Source of the DNA: Vesta saturnalis
Lineage: Eukaryota; Arthropoda; Insecta; Coleoptera; Lampyridae
Direction: 5' to 3'
Assembly: GCA_036346205.1 (NCBI GenBank)
Contig: JARFJB010001987.1
Location: 1,913,001-1,977,000, forward strand
DNA length: 64,000 nucleotides
The position numbers and the translations under genes were made by a program. Under the pieces are notes generated by a model. The model was not told the origin of the DNA. It searched no databases and was given only the letters and a program-made list of their open reading frames with translations. Every line of letters starts with the position of its first letter. The stretch's first letter is position 1. This document shows, piece by piece, positions 22,990 to 33,635 of the stretch.

Positions 22990-23775
22990 ACCACCACCAG
23001 ATTTGTTTGGTTTTAGATATAGTGCACCACCTTTCTTATTCATGGAGCCTATAGCGACCGATTCCATCATGCGATTATGGCGCGATGTCTCTTCCTGCAA
23101 TTTTTAGCATTTTTAGCATCATTGACTGCTTTAGCAATTCCTGATGCACCGCCAGCTAAAGCACCGATTGCTGATAATCCTGCGAATAACGGAATAAGAA
23201 ATGGTAAAACCCTCCTTGTTTAGGTAGGGGAATTACTCTAGGAACTTTAATGTTTTCTTTCCTCCTAAATTTTTACCACACGTTTTGCCGTTGAAAGCGC
23301 TGACTTTATTGTGTCTGTGAAATTTCCGTTAGGTTTAATTTTTTAGCTATTGTCTTTCGTAAATGCAATAAATTTCCACCATTGCATTTCTTCTTCTTCT
23401 TCATATTAGATCGACGTTTACACCCCATTCCCAATTTTCTCTTTGCTTTCATGATGGTACTGACTGCTAAAGCTGCAGTTCGTTCACCTAGCGTTGCGTC
23501 TAATGATTTAAAGCGCTCCCAAGCTTTTTTTGCAAAATTTTATCTGCTTTATGTCTACTTTCTAAATCTCGGTAATCTCTGTAACTGATATCATGAAGTT
23601 TGCACTGAGCATCTAATTGATTAATACCGAGGTCACCGCGTGCGAGTCGTTTTTCTAACTTTGTACCAGGACCGCAATACTGGTAACCAGGTAAATGTAA
23701 TTCAAACGGAAGTTTATTGATTAGACCATTCACCAAACCACCACCACCTACACTCTTTCGCTTCTTAACTAGCAT
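22990..23775 (-). pseudogene. phospholipase A2-type virion protein
   Basis: The first piece (23775-23500) is open for 91 codons. It begins MLVKKRKSVGGGGL and has a PLA2 signature: YQYCGPGT (calcium loop) and CKLHDISYRD (His-Asp catalytic pair). This resembles the PLA2 domain of parvovirus-like capsid proteins, which helps escape from endosomes; by analogy the same is inferred here. Downstream, in shifted frames, are a basic segment (KAKRKLGMGCKRR), a Gly/Ala hydrophobic stretch near 23150 and a tail with repeated GGALYLKP, which I interpret as the rest of the same protein. Intact length would be about 260 residues. Confidence 0.75.
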
Positions 23776-23811
23776 TGTTTACATGGATGGATAGAAGGGG
23801 GTATTTATACC

Positions 23812-23819
23812 TAAATTGA
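23812..23819 (-). promoter_or_regulatory. TATA box of the PLA2-type gene
   Basis: Minus strand TATAAATA followed by CCCCC, about 34-43 nt before the ATG at 23775, so the leader must again be very short. Confidence 0.5.
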
Positions 23820-23847
23820 GAAAAACAAATCATAGTTATTTCTTTAT

Positions 23848-24690
23848 TCAGTAAATGCTATACATTAGATAAGCAGGACGATAATACAAAATTTCCATTA
23901 AACATACAGTGTTATGTGAATTAATATTATACTTAGCATTTATAACATCATCAATATCTTTATAAATGTCATCATCATCACCACCACGAATTCTTTCTCA
24001 CGAAAACGACGGTAGTCAACAACTTGTTGTATGAACTTTTCATAAAACACACCAGATTGTAAGATTCAAGAAATTCCAATCTATAGCTTATATATCCTTT
24101 AAATTGAATAGTTCTTCTATACTATGTGAGTTGAATGTGCAAGAACAGCACTTGTAGTTTTCTATCATAACAGTTTTCAAAATTCTGTCATATCCTTTAA
24201 TTAATTCCCAATTGTAATAAATACCAAGATTACTAGATAGAGATTCATAATGTTGATCATAGATTATATCTTCTTCTTCGTTTACATTTGACCAATCAAT
24301 TTCATTTTCAATTTCTTGGGATCGGAAAAATTGTAATTCTACATACGAATGCCATCTTAGAAGCTCATTCCATTCCTTCATATCCAACACCACATTATTG
24401 CTTTGATCACAATTCACACCCAATACGCACCACTGGTGCAAGGTTGAGGTGTGTACTGTATCAATTTCCAGATGTTTTGCATGATGAGTATCGTTCGATA
24501 GTTTATAATAAGTACAATCGATTAAGTATTCCTTAGCTGCTTGTTATACAATTCATCCTTATATTGAAATGATGATGTCCAGTCAGTCTTAGCAGAAGAA
24601 TAACCTTCATCATGTTTCTCTTCATTTTACTACTACTACCATCACTATTTTGACAGCACCAACAACAAAATGTTAAATTATTATTCAGAT
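23848..24690 (-). pseudogene. unnamed Polinton gene with Cys-rich segments
   Basis: A protein-like frame of about 280 codons in pieces. An N-terminal part lies near 24690-24560 with a CWCCQN cluster; a long open piece 24520-24088 includes LHQWCVLGVNCDQSNN, an acidic region (DWSNVNEEEDIIYD) and KCCSCTFNSHSIEE; a C-terminal part extends to the stop at 23848-23850 (ILYYRPAYLMYSIY). Two or three frameshifts. The paired cysteines suggest metal binding, but no family is recognised. It sits in the right-hand gene block between the PLA2-type gene and the small gene at 24830. Confidence 0.45.
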
Positions 24691-24829
24691 TGTTACTGCA
24701 ATGATGTGGGGATCCATATATAACGGTGAACTTCTGAGTTTGATCGTTCCAGAAATGATTTTATTGCTACTTGCATGACTTTACTTGCTCACAATTTCAC
24801 TATGACTAAACACTGTTTAAGAAAATAAT

Positions 24830-25165
24830 TTAGTATTTCAATTTTACATATGGTAGGGTGCTACTATTAAAAGAAAATGTTATGTTTGTTGTTTTGCCAG
24901 CTGCACCCAAACTACTTATAAACACATCCTTCGTGTTTAGGAGTGTTTTAAATTCTTCAATTCGTGTTTCTTCTTTTTTGAAATACACATAAAAGCGTTC
25001 CGGCAATACACATTTAAAATCACCCGTTTCTATCACTATACGTTCACCATACTTAGTATTAATTATATCCATATTCGTTACTTTATACTTTCTCGATATA
25101 TCGAGCTCGCACGCATTTTTAAAGGGTTTACAATAGGTGCTTTGGTTTAACCCTGTTAATTCCAT
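24830..25165 (-). CDS. small conserved protein near the right end, possibly OB-fold-like
   Basis: An uninterrupted frame; the real start is probably the ATG at 25163-25165 (MELTGLNQSTYCK), since the longer frame begins at a TTG. It encodes 111 residues. The stretch ISRKYKVTNMDIINTKYGER, followed by VLPERFYVYF, has a beta-rich alternation like the small proteins with a KYG motif often found in arthropod Polintons. I infer a nucleic-acid-binding OB-like fold, but nothing in the sequence proves this. It is the first gene of the right-hand block and has its own TATA/TCAGT promoter. Confidence 0.55.
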   Translation of the reverse strand: MELTGLNQSTYCKPFKNACELDISRKYKVTNMDIINTKYGERIVIETGDFKCVLPERFYVYFKKEETRIEEFKTLLNTKDVFISSLGAAGKTTNITFSFNSSTLPYVKLKY

Positions 25166-25187
25166 ATTTAACAATTACGTGTTGCAG

Positions 25188-25216
25188 ACTGATCTCAACA
25201 TACTGCAATTTATATA
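25188..25216 (-). promoter_or_regulatory. TATA plus TCAGT promoter of the first right-block gene
   Basis: Minus strand TATATAAA (25216-25209) followed by TCAGT (25192-25188) with about 26 nt from TATA to the initiator A. The start codon is about 25 nt further on. Confidence 0.6.
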
Positions 25217-25339
25217 AGAAATATGCGTCCTTGACTACATATTACAACATGCTTAAACTTGTTAAATACCTACTTTTGATCTTGACTAGAAATATAATAT
25301 GATGATGATGATCAGCTCCAAAATTTATATTTCCCTAAA

Positions 25340-25590
25340 AGTTTGACCTTGAAAATTATATTCTTAGATTTATGATTACCTTGCAATTGCTATTTTTAGC
25401 TTTTCACCTTGACCTTTTATATTTCTAAGAAATATGACACCAGTAGGTCAATAACCTTTGACCTTGAAAACTATTTTAGATTTATGATTACCTTGCAACT
25501 TCTATTTTTAGCTTTTCACCTTGACCTTATATTTCTAAGAAATATGACACCACCGTAAGTCAATAACCTTTGACCTTCAAAACTATTTTG
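25340..25590. repeat. subterminal tandem repeat, about 115-bp unit
   Basis: Two and a half copies of a unit containing GATTTATGATTACCTTGCAA and TTTCTAAGAAATATGACACC, with unit starts near 25370, 25485 and 25600. The last copy merges into the terminal inverted repeat. The units carry further TGACCTTGA motifs (25344-25352, 25459-25467 and a TGACCTTCA variant at 25571-25579). No such array is seen at the left end. Confidence 0.8.
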
Positions 25591-25860
25591 ATTTATGATT
25601 ACCTTGCAACTTCTATTTTAGCTTTGACCTTGACCAACTACATTTAAATCTCCGCTTAAAGTTTGACCTTGAAAGAGCTCCAAAGCTTCCGATTTCACCA
25701 CCAGAGGGCGAGTGACTCAAAATTTAAATCCCCAAAAACATGCTTGAGGCGTGGAGCGCGTTCTGGCATAACGAGAAAACTCACTCGACCTTGAAATAAA
25801 TCCCATAAGATTTACATGGGTGACCTTGAACTGGTCCATGATCGGCCTACTATTACTGCT
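25583..25860 (-). repeat. Polinton right terminal inverted repeat
   Basis: Inverted copy of 9179-9460. It contains half-site matches at 25625-25633, 25664-25672, 25786-25794 (CGACCTTGA) and 25821-25829, mirroring those of the left repeat. Confidence 0.95.
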
Positions 25861-27661
25861 CATCAACACTTAAATGGGAAAACTTTTTGGCAATGTCTTT
25901 TAGATTTAATGTCTCACACACTTCATGTTCGATAGATAACATGGCTAAAGCGGAGAGCCTATCTTGCTTCATCGAAGTAATTGGAACCTCTCTTCAATTT
26001 GCATTTTGGTAGAATCCAAAATTTTAAAATAAAAATTTACTTTAAAAGAAATTTACGGTGATGTTATGGGCTCATCAGCTGCTTCATATTCAAAATGACG
26101 CTTTCTTTTTTTAATCTTTTGAACGAGTAAGCTGAGAAATTCTTGTTCGATGCCGGGCTTTTCAGCCACCTTTTTGGATTCTGATAAAAATGTTTGTAAA
26201 TGTTCGTCGGAACGATTAGTAATTAAGTAAATTTTTAAATTTTCCAAGGCACCAAGAGAAGATTATGTGTAAATTTGAATTAAACAATTTTATTTTTAAG
26301 TGATCTTGCTAAAGTCCTAGTGTTCATGTCTCTTTTGTTATCCTCTTCTATCTCTTCTAAACCATTATATATTTCATCTATTTGATGTTTTAATGGTGTT
26401 ATAGCGTCAATGCGACTCTCCCATCGAGTTTCCGCCAGCACCTTTAAGGTCAGCTTTGGAAGGTGCTTTAATAAAATTGTCCATCTAATGTTTGATGAAG
26501 AAAAGAATACATACAATTCTTGTCCAGTGTTAAAAAATTCAAGAGACTCAAAACTAATTTTTACTGCAACGTTTACAACCAGGTGAGCGCAGAACAGGGA
26601 ATAAAAAATGCTCGGGGGTATTTTTCTAAGATTTTCTTTTGCAGTCCAATATGTTTTCCACGCATGTCTAGATTAAATTAGCCTAACTTATTCTGGATAA
26701 ATTCAAACAATCCTTGTCCGGCAACATCAACGACAGAGCAAAACCCTAAAAAATATTCAAATATTCTAAGTGGAGTTGACATTGAAACACATCTTATCAC
26801 AATTGTTATTTGTTCTGTATGTGTTACATCGGGGGTACAATCTAAAATAATAGAAAAATATTTTGATTGTTGAATTTGTTTTAAAATGACATCTTTAACA
26901 CAATCTTCCAATAAAACTATTAACTCGTTTTGATGTTCCCATCCTAAATAATGTTGTAGTATTTTATCGAGGTTTTTATTCTTAGTTTCCACACGACGAA
27001 GATGTTCCGATAATACAGCATCAAATTTTGAAACCATTTGAACTAACTGCAAGTAATTTCCATTATTTGGCTCAAATAATTTGTGTGAAGATCCTCTAAA
27101 CGCTAGACATTGTTTAGATAAGAATTTCACTATAGATAGTAATCTTTCAATCACAGCTCCCCAATGGCTTTTTTCCATTTCATACAGTCTTTGGTGAGCA
27201 GAGTCCACTGTTAGTCCTTTCTTTAATGCTGTAGATAATTCAAACATTTTCTGGGAATTTTTTATATGAGCAGTACCTGTTTCGTGTCTTTTTAAAATAA
27301 TGGCTAAATGTTGCCAATCGCAATCGTAACCAAGTATGAACAAGAATTTGCTTCACTGTATGCCAAATCTGGGACAGTTTCGGTATTTTTATCCGCAGAA
27401 CCAGTACTCTCAATATGAGTGTCATCACTGTCATCAGAGATCTCGTCATTGCAGGTTTTTTTCTTCTCCTGCATGGAACACTTCTTTCGAAGTTGATGGA
27501 CCTAATTTTATATCTTGAATTTCTTTTTTCATTACAAATTGTCCCAATGCCCCACTAAGTCTTTTTCTTTCTTTAGTTTTCGTTTCTTTTCTCTGCCTAT
27601 ATTGAAAACCCGATACCCGCTTTTTTTTTCTTTCGGACATTTTGAAGTAATCAGTAATCAC
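25853..27661 (-). pseudogene. hAT transposase (ZMYM/DUF4371-like), broken
   Basis: Starts near ATG 27661 (MITDYFKMSERKKKR). After a Ser/Asp-rich linker the piece 27343-26678 has a TTF-type zinc-finger start (DWQHLAIILKRHETGTAHIK), then the catalytic core beginning with ILDCTPDVTHTEQ, which holds the first Asp. Later pieces are 26516-26280 (LAETRWESRIDA) and the C-terminal hAT dimerisation region 25970-25853 (QDRLSALAMLSIEHE). Several frame breaks. The last two codons and the stop are supplied by the Polinton end; the original frame would have stopped three codons past the insertion point (GTT AAT TTT TAA on the far side). Confidence 0.88.
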
Positions 27662-28449
27662 TAATAAACCTTGATGTGGGTAAAACTAATTTAACAAAAC
27701 TTAATTATATAACACCCGAACAGTAATTGCTCGCTTTCGAGTACGACCTAAAACCCATTTAAAGTGATTGCCAGCAAGTTACTAAAATTAAAAATGCAAA
27801 TGCATAGTAAAATAAACAGGCACATCGCACATGTTCATTTTAACACAGAATTGTATTATGTATTCTGTGATTTCAATTTAAAAAAGATATTGTTTCGTCT
27901 TAATCAAAGGCCGTTTCGTAACTTTAAACAGCAAAAATAAATAAAAGAAAAAGATTTATCTCCCTCAAAGCATTCGTCAAAGTAATCTAATCAAAATTTC
28001 TAGAATTTTATTTGCTGAGCGAAGCTACCGGTATTCCTCTATAATGTCGGTGGCTTTGTGCAAAATTCAAAGAATTAAATAGCCTAAAAACAACGTTAGC
28101 AATCGCGGTAACCCTAACGCTCTTATATTTCACTATAAAGGTATGAAATAAATGGTCAAATTAACTTATATTTATTTTAATGTTTCTGAGGCGGCAATTC
28201 ATACACTATACTTCGGCATGTTTTTATTTAGATTAGACGAAAAGACAGATAGGTAAATAAAAGATACACAGTAGGTACTAAAGTTTTGTTATTTTTTATT
28301 ACGGAACATCCAAATAGTGGTGTCATGAATTTTGTTTTCTATTAAATAATTTTTATAATTACTAGTACAAGTACCATTTGGCCGCCCCTATTTTCGGCCG
28401 CCTGTGTGCGGTGCACACATCGCTCACATGGCAGCGGCCTGATGAAATC

Positions 28450-29530
28450 TATTTGAACTGTGTGCTAAATTAAAATATTAAACATCTATAATTTCCTTGA
28501 ACTTCTAGATACATTACACGGTACACACTTTCTTTTACAAGAAAGAAATAATCACAAATTATGTTATTATGTTATCGTAAAGTATTTACAAGAATTATGT
28601 CGATTACAAAGCAATAATTATGCTTCTAGAAGGGTTGTTGTAAATCTTGAGAATAAGAAACTAACTACAACTTTTATCAATTTTTCCACTTGAAACGATT
28701 TAATTTATAATAAACAAAAAAAGTATTTGTTTACTTCATAGATATCTTACTTAATAACCAGATAAACAATCCTTGTAACTATGTATGATCCGAATTGAAA
28801 CTGCGCACGGGTTAGGAATTGCGGATTAGTGAATACTGTACTGTGTAAACATAACAAATTATTTGTGACCTCACTTGAAAAATTGAAAAATTTTTTACTG
28901 TCATTTTTACAAAAGGCACTGTGCAGCTTCTCATATTTCACTTCTACTAATAGTAAACCTGAAAAGCGCGAAAAACCGAGGTTAGAGAAACGCTTGTTGA
29001 CAATTACAATTGATATCAAAAATTGAACTTTGCAATTCTAATGATACGACCGCGACTGCGCATGTCCCAATACCCCTAACTTGTAAATTTTCGACCATTT
29101 TCGACCTTATTGAAATGTTCAATTTCTCTCGTATTTTAAACGCGCGCTCATATGCTCTAGCTATCTAGTTACTAAGTAAGATATATATGGTTTACTTACA
29201 AACATATAGGTTATGTATTATGATGATGTGTAGTTATAATCAAACCATGTCCTAAATTATAACAATTCACCGTCGCAGAAAAATATTTTTGACTTTATCA
29301 ATAAAATAAGTGGATATAATGAATACTCTTTCTCGTTTAAAATATAAAAAACATAATTTTTAACTTTCTTCGACATTTTATAGAAATTTATGTGGAGACA
29401 ACTGCCGATAAAAATATTAACTAACAGATACTTTGCTGATTTAATGAAGACTTATGTCGCATAAATCTTAGTTCGTTTAATTTTAAGAACGAGGTATACC
29501 TAACTTTATTTGAATCATACTGTACATCTT
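28450..29530. other. AT-rich stretch, no gene seen
   Basis: Flank of the hAT element. The overlapping ORFs at 28747-29026 on both strands lack protein-like composition or known motifs. Confidence 0.4.
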
Positions 29531-29532
29531 CT

Positions 29533-29890
29533 TTGGATAGTCGTAAATTTTAGGCTTTAGCTAAAGCAAAGCAGTAAAAATGTTGGTACGTCTTCATCCC
29601 CAGGATATCTTTTGACGGATCCACAGTTGATGATTCTTTAGACAAACATTTTTGTGCATTTATTTATATCAAATTCGTGTCCTACCGATTATGGAAAGGA
29701 TGTGCCACTAATCAACTCTTCTCCATACTCTGCGAAACCGATTCCATTTTCGTATAAGCTCTTCTAGGAACTAATCCCTTTATTGAGATCTACTGATAAT
29801 CGATTCTACGATTATCAGTAGGCTTGATCCCAATAAAGGGATTAGCCCAGACGGTATTCCAGCGTTTGTCTTAAAGAAATGTGGTTTATA
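29533..29890 (+). pseudogene. LINE fragment between endonuclease and RT domains
   Basis: DNA homologous to 62108-62402 of the LINE at the right end of the window, starting at GTCGTAAATTTT and ending at GTCTTAAAGAAATGTGG. It covers the linker and the first reverse-transcriptase block (the TGPD.IPA region, here SPDGIPAFVLKK). It contains a local inverted duplication of about 32-37 bp (29771-29845) absent from the other copy, and stops. Confidence 0.82.
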
Positions 29891-29938
29891 AAGAAGATTG
29901 AAGTTCCTTTTTGACGTCTACTGAAATAAAATCACATA

Positions 29939-32274
29939 CCGGGTGGCCAACTAAGAACGGCCGCCGTCCATATCTCAGGAATGGATTATAGCACAGGTTC
30001 GGGAAAAAAATTTTCATAACAAAAGTGGCCTCGAGAAACGCCTGAAATTATTTTCAGAATTGTAGGTCCACCAGCAGGCGTATTTGACAGTTAAAATTTT
30101 AAAAGCAAAATTTTCAAAATTTACTCAGTTGAGGGCATATTAAATATTATAATCAGATTCCTCGACAAATTCTGCATATTTTTATTTGACAAGTTTTAGT
30201 CTATCTCTTCAAATAAGGGATGGAGTGGAACCTTGTTACGAAAAACGCCTTTAATTCAGGTTCTGCTTGACCGATTTTAATAAACTTGATGTTGTTTGAA
30301 AGAGCTTTTGTTAAACAATAGAAAATTTGGAGCAATTTGATTATTAACATAAATGCTAGAGGGCGCTGTTTAATATTGTGTTTTCTCTTTACAATTTCAA
30401 ATGCAAGCATAAAAATTTAAGTAGGTCTTTAAAAAGTAGACTAATTAGTAATAAAAGAGTAAAAGTTGCAAGTCGATATCTTTTTCCTATCCTGAGATAT
30501 CGTCAGAAATAGGTAAATGGCGGGAATTGTTTTCCAACGTCTAGTAGGCTAGTTCGCGTTAACGGAAATTATTAAATTTAGCCTGGATGAAAAGATCTTA
30601 CATTGGTCTGCAGTAATTTAAGCTGTTATCATACTAACGCTACTAACAATGAGAACAAATTATAAAATAATAATGTGATAAATCTAACAATTAAAACCTT
30701 AAATAAATAACTACGTAATTAGTGTCGCCCTAGATGTTCGAAATGTCGTCCATCATTTTCAATGCATGAAATCGATCGCTGACGGGTGGAGAGAACAGCA
30801 GTTTCAATGCCCTTGATATACTTCGTATTGTCTGTCGTATTCTTTCAATCATGTCAGCTCTTGTTGTGGGTCTATCGGCATAAACGAGATCTATTATTCG
30901 CCCCCACAAATAAAAATCTAAATAAGTTAGGTCTGGAGACCTTGGTGGCCAAATAAACAAACTTCCACGTCCTATCCAGCTTTCAGGGTATGATTGATCT
31001 AAAAAATTCCGAACATCTCTAGAATAATGTGCCGGGCACCCATCATATTGCAAGAACATGTCACGACGAATGGCCAAGGACACGTCTTCTAAAAGAAGTG
31101 GCAATTCGTTGTTTAAAAAATCTAAATATCTTTATCCATTAACAGTCTCATTAAAAAAAAGGCCCAATTATTTCACCACCTAGAATCCCGCACCACACAT
31201 TTACAGACCAACGACCCTGATGTTGGACCTCCCGCATCCGGTGGGGATTCGTTTCAGACCAGTAGTGCATATTATGTCGATTTACACTATGAAAAGTAGC
31301 CTAATCTGTCCACATAATTCGTGAAAGTATTTCAGGATCGTCGTGTATCACATTTGAGAGCTTGCTTGTTTTCAACAGGGAGTTTATTTTATATCTTACA
31401 TGGCCCTCTTTATTAATTTTCTTGTCATCAGTAAATCGTAATTCATATTTTAAACTGTATGTGTTGTTGCTGGGTAAATATCGGTTTTTATTGATATTTT
31501 ATGCTTTTGATTTACTAACACATCGCTTGAAAACAAATATAACATTTTTATATAATTAAAAAAATGTTAGATTTATCACATTATTGTTTTATAATTTATT
31601 CTCATTGTTAGTAGCGACAGCATTACATTTAGGTAATCTAGCGGCAACCATAACATTAGTATGATAACAGTTTAAATTACTGCAGACCAATGTAAGATCT
31701 TTTCATCCAGGCTAAATTTAATAATTTCCGTTAACGCGAACTAGCCTACTAGACGTTGGAAGAACAATTCCGCCATTTACCTGTTTCTGACGATATCTCA
31801 GGATAGGAAAAAGATATCGAATTGCAATTTTTACTGTTTTACTACTAATTAGTCTACTTTTTAAGGACCTACTTAAATTTTTATGCTTCCATTTGAAATT
31901 GTAAAGAGAAAACACAATATTAAACAGCGCTCTCTAGCATTTATGTTATTAATCAAATTGCTCCAAATTTTCTATTGTTTAATACCCCTTATTTGAAGAG
32001 ATAGAATAAAACTTGTCAAATAAAAAATATGCAGAATTTGTCGAGGAATCTGATTATAATATTTAATATGCCCCATAATTGAGTAAATTTTGAAAAATTT
32101 TGCTTTTTAAAATTTTAACTGTCAAATACGCCCTCTAGCGGTGGACCTACAATTCTGAAAATAATTTCCAGGCGTTTCTCGAGGCCACTTTTGTTATAAA
32201 ATTTTTTTTCCCGAACCTGTGCTATAATCCATTCCTGAGATATGGCCGACGGCCGTTCTTAGTTGGCCACCCGG
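29939..32274 (-). mobile_element. DD41D Tc1/mariner-superfamily element with very long inverted repeats
   Basis: Ends start CCGGGTGGCCAACTAAGAAC on both sides in inverted orientation, each bordered by TA (29937-29938, 32275-32276). Inverted similarity extends from 29939 to about 30697 and from about 31563 to 32274, i.e. roughly 700-750 bp per arm, with one insertion of about 45 bp in the right arm. The short central region holds a minus-strand transposase relic. Total 2,336 bp. Confidence 0.92.
30730..31365 (-). pseudogene. DD41D transposase relic
   Basis: The piece 31104-30730 is open and shows DMFLQYDGCPAHYSRD with the second catalytic Asp and RSPDLTYLDFYLWG with the third. Counting gives 41 residues between them, hence DD41D, the class called rosa. 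Upstream to about 31365 the matching sequence is broken by stops and shifts. The N-terminal helix-turn-helix is not seen; the gene appears truncated by the inverted repeat. Confidence 0.85.
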
Positions 32275-33500
32275 TACATTGAAAACACGTGGTTGACTAA
32301 AAATCGATTTGCCACTTAACTTATAAGCGGATCTTACTACGAGGTTTCTTCTCTTTCCAAATAAGGCATAAGCGTTAAAGGTTAAGTGCAATTGTTACTT
32401 ATCCAGATCCTCTTTAGCACGAACAGAAATCGATCAAATATTTAGTAAACAAATCATGAATTAATTGGTCAATTTAAGAAGTCATTCTTATAAGTTTATT
32501 TTGAGAACGCCAAGATAACAATATTCACTTTGTATTTAATAGACACTGTAGACATTGCCCCTACGCACAGTGGTTCAAAAGTCAGATCTAGTGGCGTAAA
32601 ATTAATTGATCTATATATTTTACCGGATTTGAGTCTTAAACTGTAAAACAAGAAATGAATAACATTAAAAACTGATATCTAACAAAATTGTTATTGGTTT
32701 ATATATTTTCCAAGAGAATTGTTACTTGCCAAAAGGAAAATCAACATAAAAAATGAGATTTTTTAAGAGTCGCGAAAGTACGGTTAACTTTGTAACGATC
32801 AAATTAAAAATTAAAGTCATAATAATTAAATTCATTCTTTTATGAAATTATATCAAGACATAACGCAGTAACAAGGGAAGTTTGATAAAATGAACGAAAT
32901 ATAAATTCAATATTCAATGAAAGTTTCAACTAATTAATTAATCATGTAATGCCCCCTTATTTATAAATAAAGGGAGTTTACTTTTATTAATTAATAGCTA
33001 ATAACTTTGACCCGGCATAGCTTTCAGTCGAAGAATAGGGAGATCCGCATAAATCATTTAAGATCGTAACAAACGTACTATTTTATTTCCTATTTGGGTA
33101 TAATGCTAAATATGTAACTTAATTTTAAAATACTGGATTTATACTAACAATAAGAACAAAACATAAATGTCTCAACCAATAAACATAAAATTAAAATTCA
33201 CTTCTAACAGGTAGCCAAGGGCGACGTCCCTTTCTCCAGGTAGAAAGGTTATCTGTGGATTAAATAATTAACGTGCAATAGTAGTTTTAAAACTAGCGCG
33301 CTGTTTACACATTTCATGAGCAAGGCCGTTCTTTTTTATCCGAGGTGTAGCCGAGGGATAAAATATAAGGCCGAGCACCAAAAAAGTTACAGCACACATG
33401 TTGCGAACAAATTTTTTTGTAATCGTTTACATAAAATAAGAAAAAATAAATTTTGAAATATTTGGTGACAAATGTCAAATTAAATACATAAGCAACAAAG
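32275..33500. other. AT-rich stretch, no gene seen
   Basis: No protein-like frame. A short CpG-containing inverted motif (GAGGTGTAGCCGAGGGATAA, about 33342-33361) lies upstream of the (TA)n tract and may belong to the same unknown element as the palindrome at 33636. Confidence 0.35.

Positions 33501-33501
<1 letters not shown>

Positions 33502-33582
<81 letters not shown>
33502..33582. repeat. (TA)n microsatellite
   Basis: About 40 TA units. The Tyr/Ile-repeat ORF read through it is an artefact of the repeat. Confidence 0.97.
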
Positions 33583-33584
<2 letters not shown>

Positions 33585-33635
33585 ATATATACTTCTCTTT
33601 ATGTATTAAAAGTAACGATTGCAAAACAGTATATT

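Larger units (their letters stand above)
9179..25860. mobile_element. Polinton/Maverick (endogenous adintovirus-like element), full length
   Basis: A 16,682-bp element with inverted terminal repeats of about 280 bp starting 5'-AG, and a 6-bp target duplication CATCAA on each side (9173-9178, 25861-25866). Length, end sequence and 6-bp duplication fit the known Polinton pattern. It encodes the diagnostic set: protein-primed family B polymerase, retrovirus-like integrase, packaging ATPase, adenain-like protease, hexon-like capsid protein and a second capsid protein. Gene orientation is two convergent blocks meeting near 16.98 kb, with a divergent left-arm gene. Frameshifts in polymerase, integrase, hexon, protease and minor capsid genes mean it is no longer autonomous. 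Confidence 0.95.
8897..28441 (-). mobile_element. hAT transposon, split by a nested Polinton
   Basis: The left end begins CAGCGCCGCCGCTAGGG and the right end, read on the minus strand, begins CAGGCCGCTGCCATGTG; these align with one gap as short terminal inverted repeats. A perfect 8-bp duplication ATGAAATC flanks both ends (8889-8896 and 28442-28449), the hallmark of hAT insertion. Removing the Polinton and one copy of its duplication leaves about 2.86 kb. The transposase gene is on the minus strand, with its last codons at the Polinton junction. The 5' non-coding part is about 27662-28441 and the 3' non-coding part 8897-9172. Confidence 0.93.
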
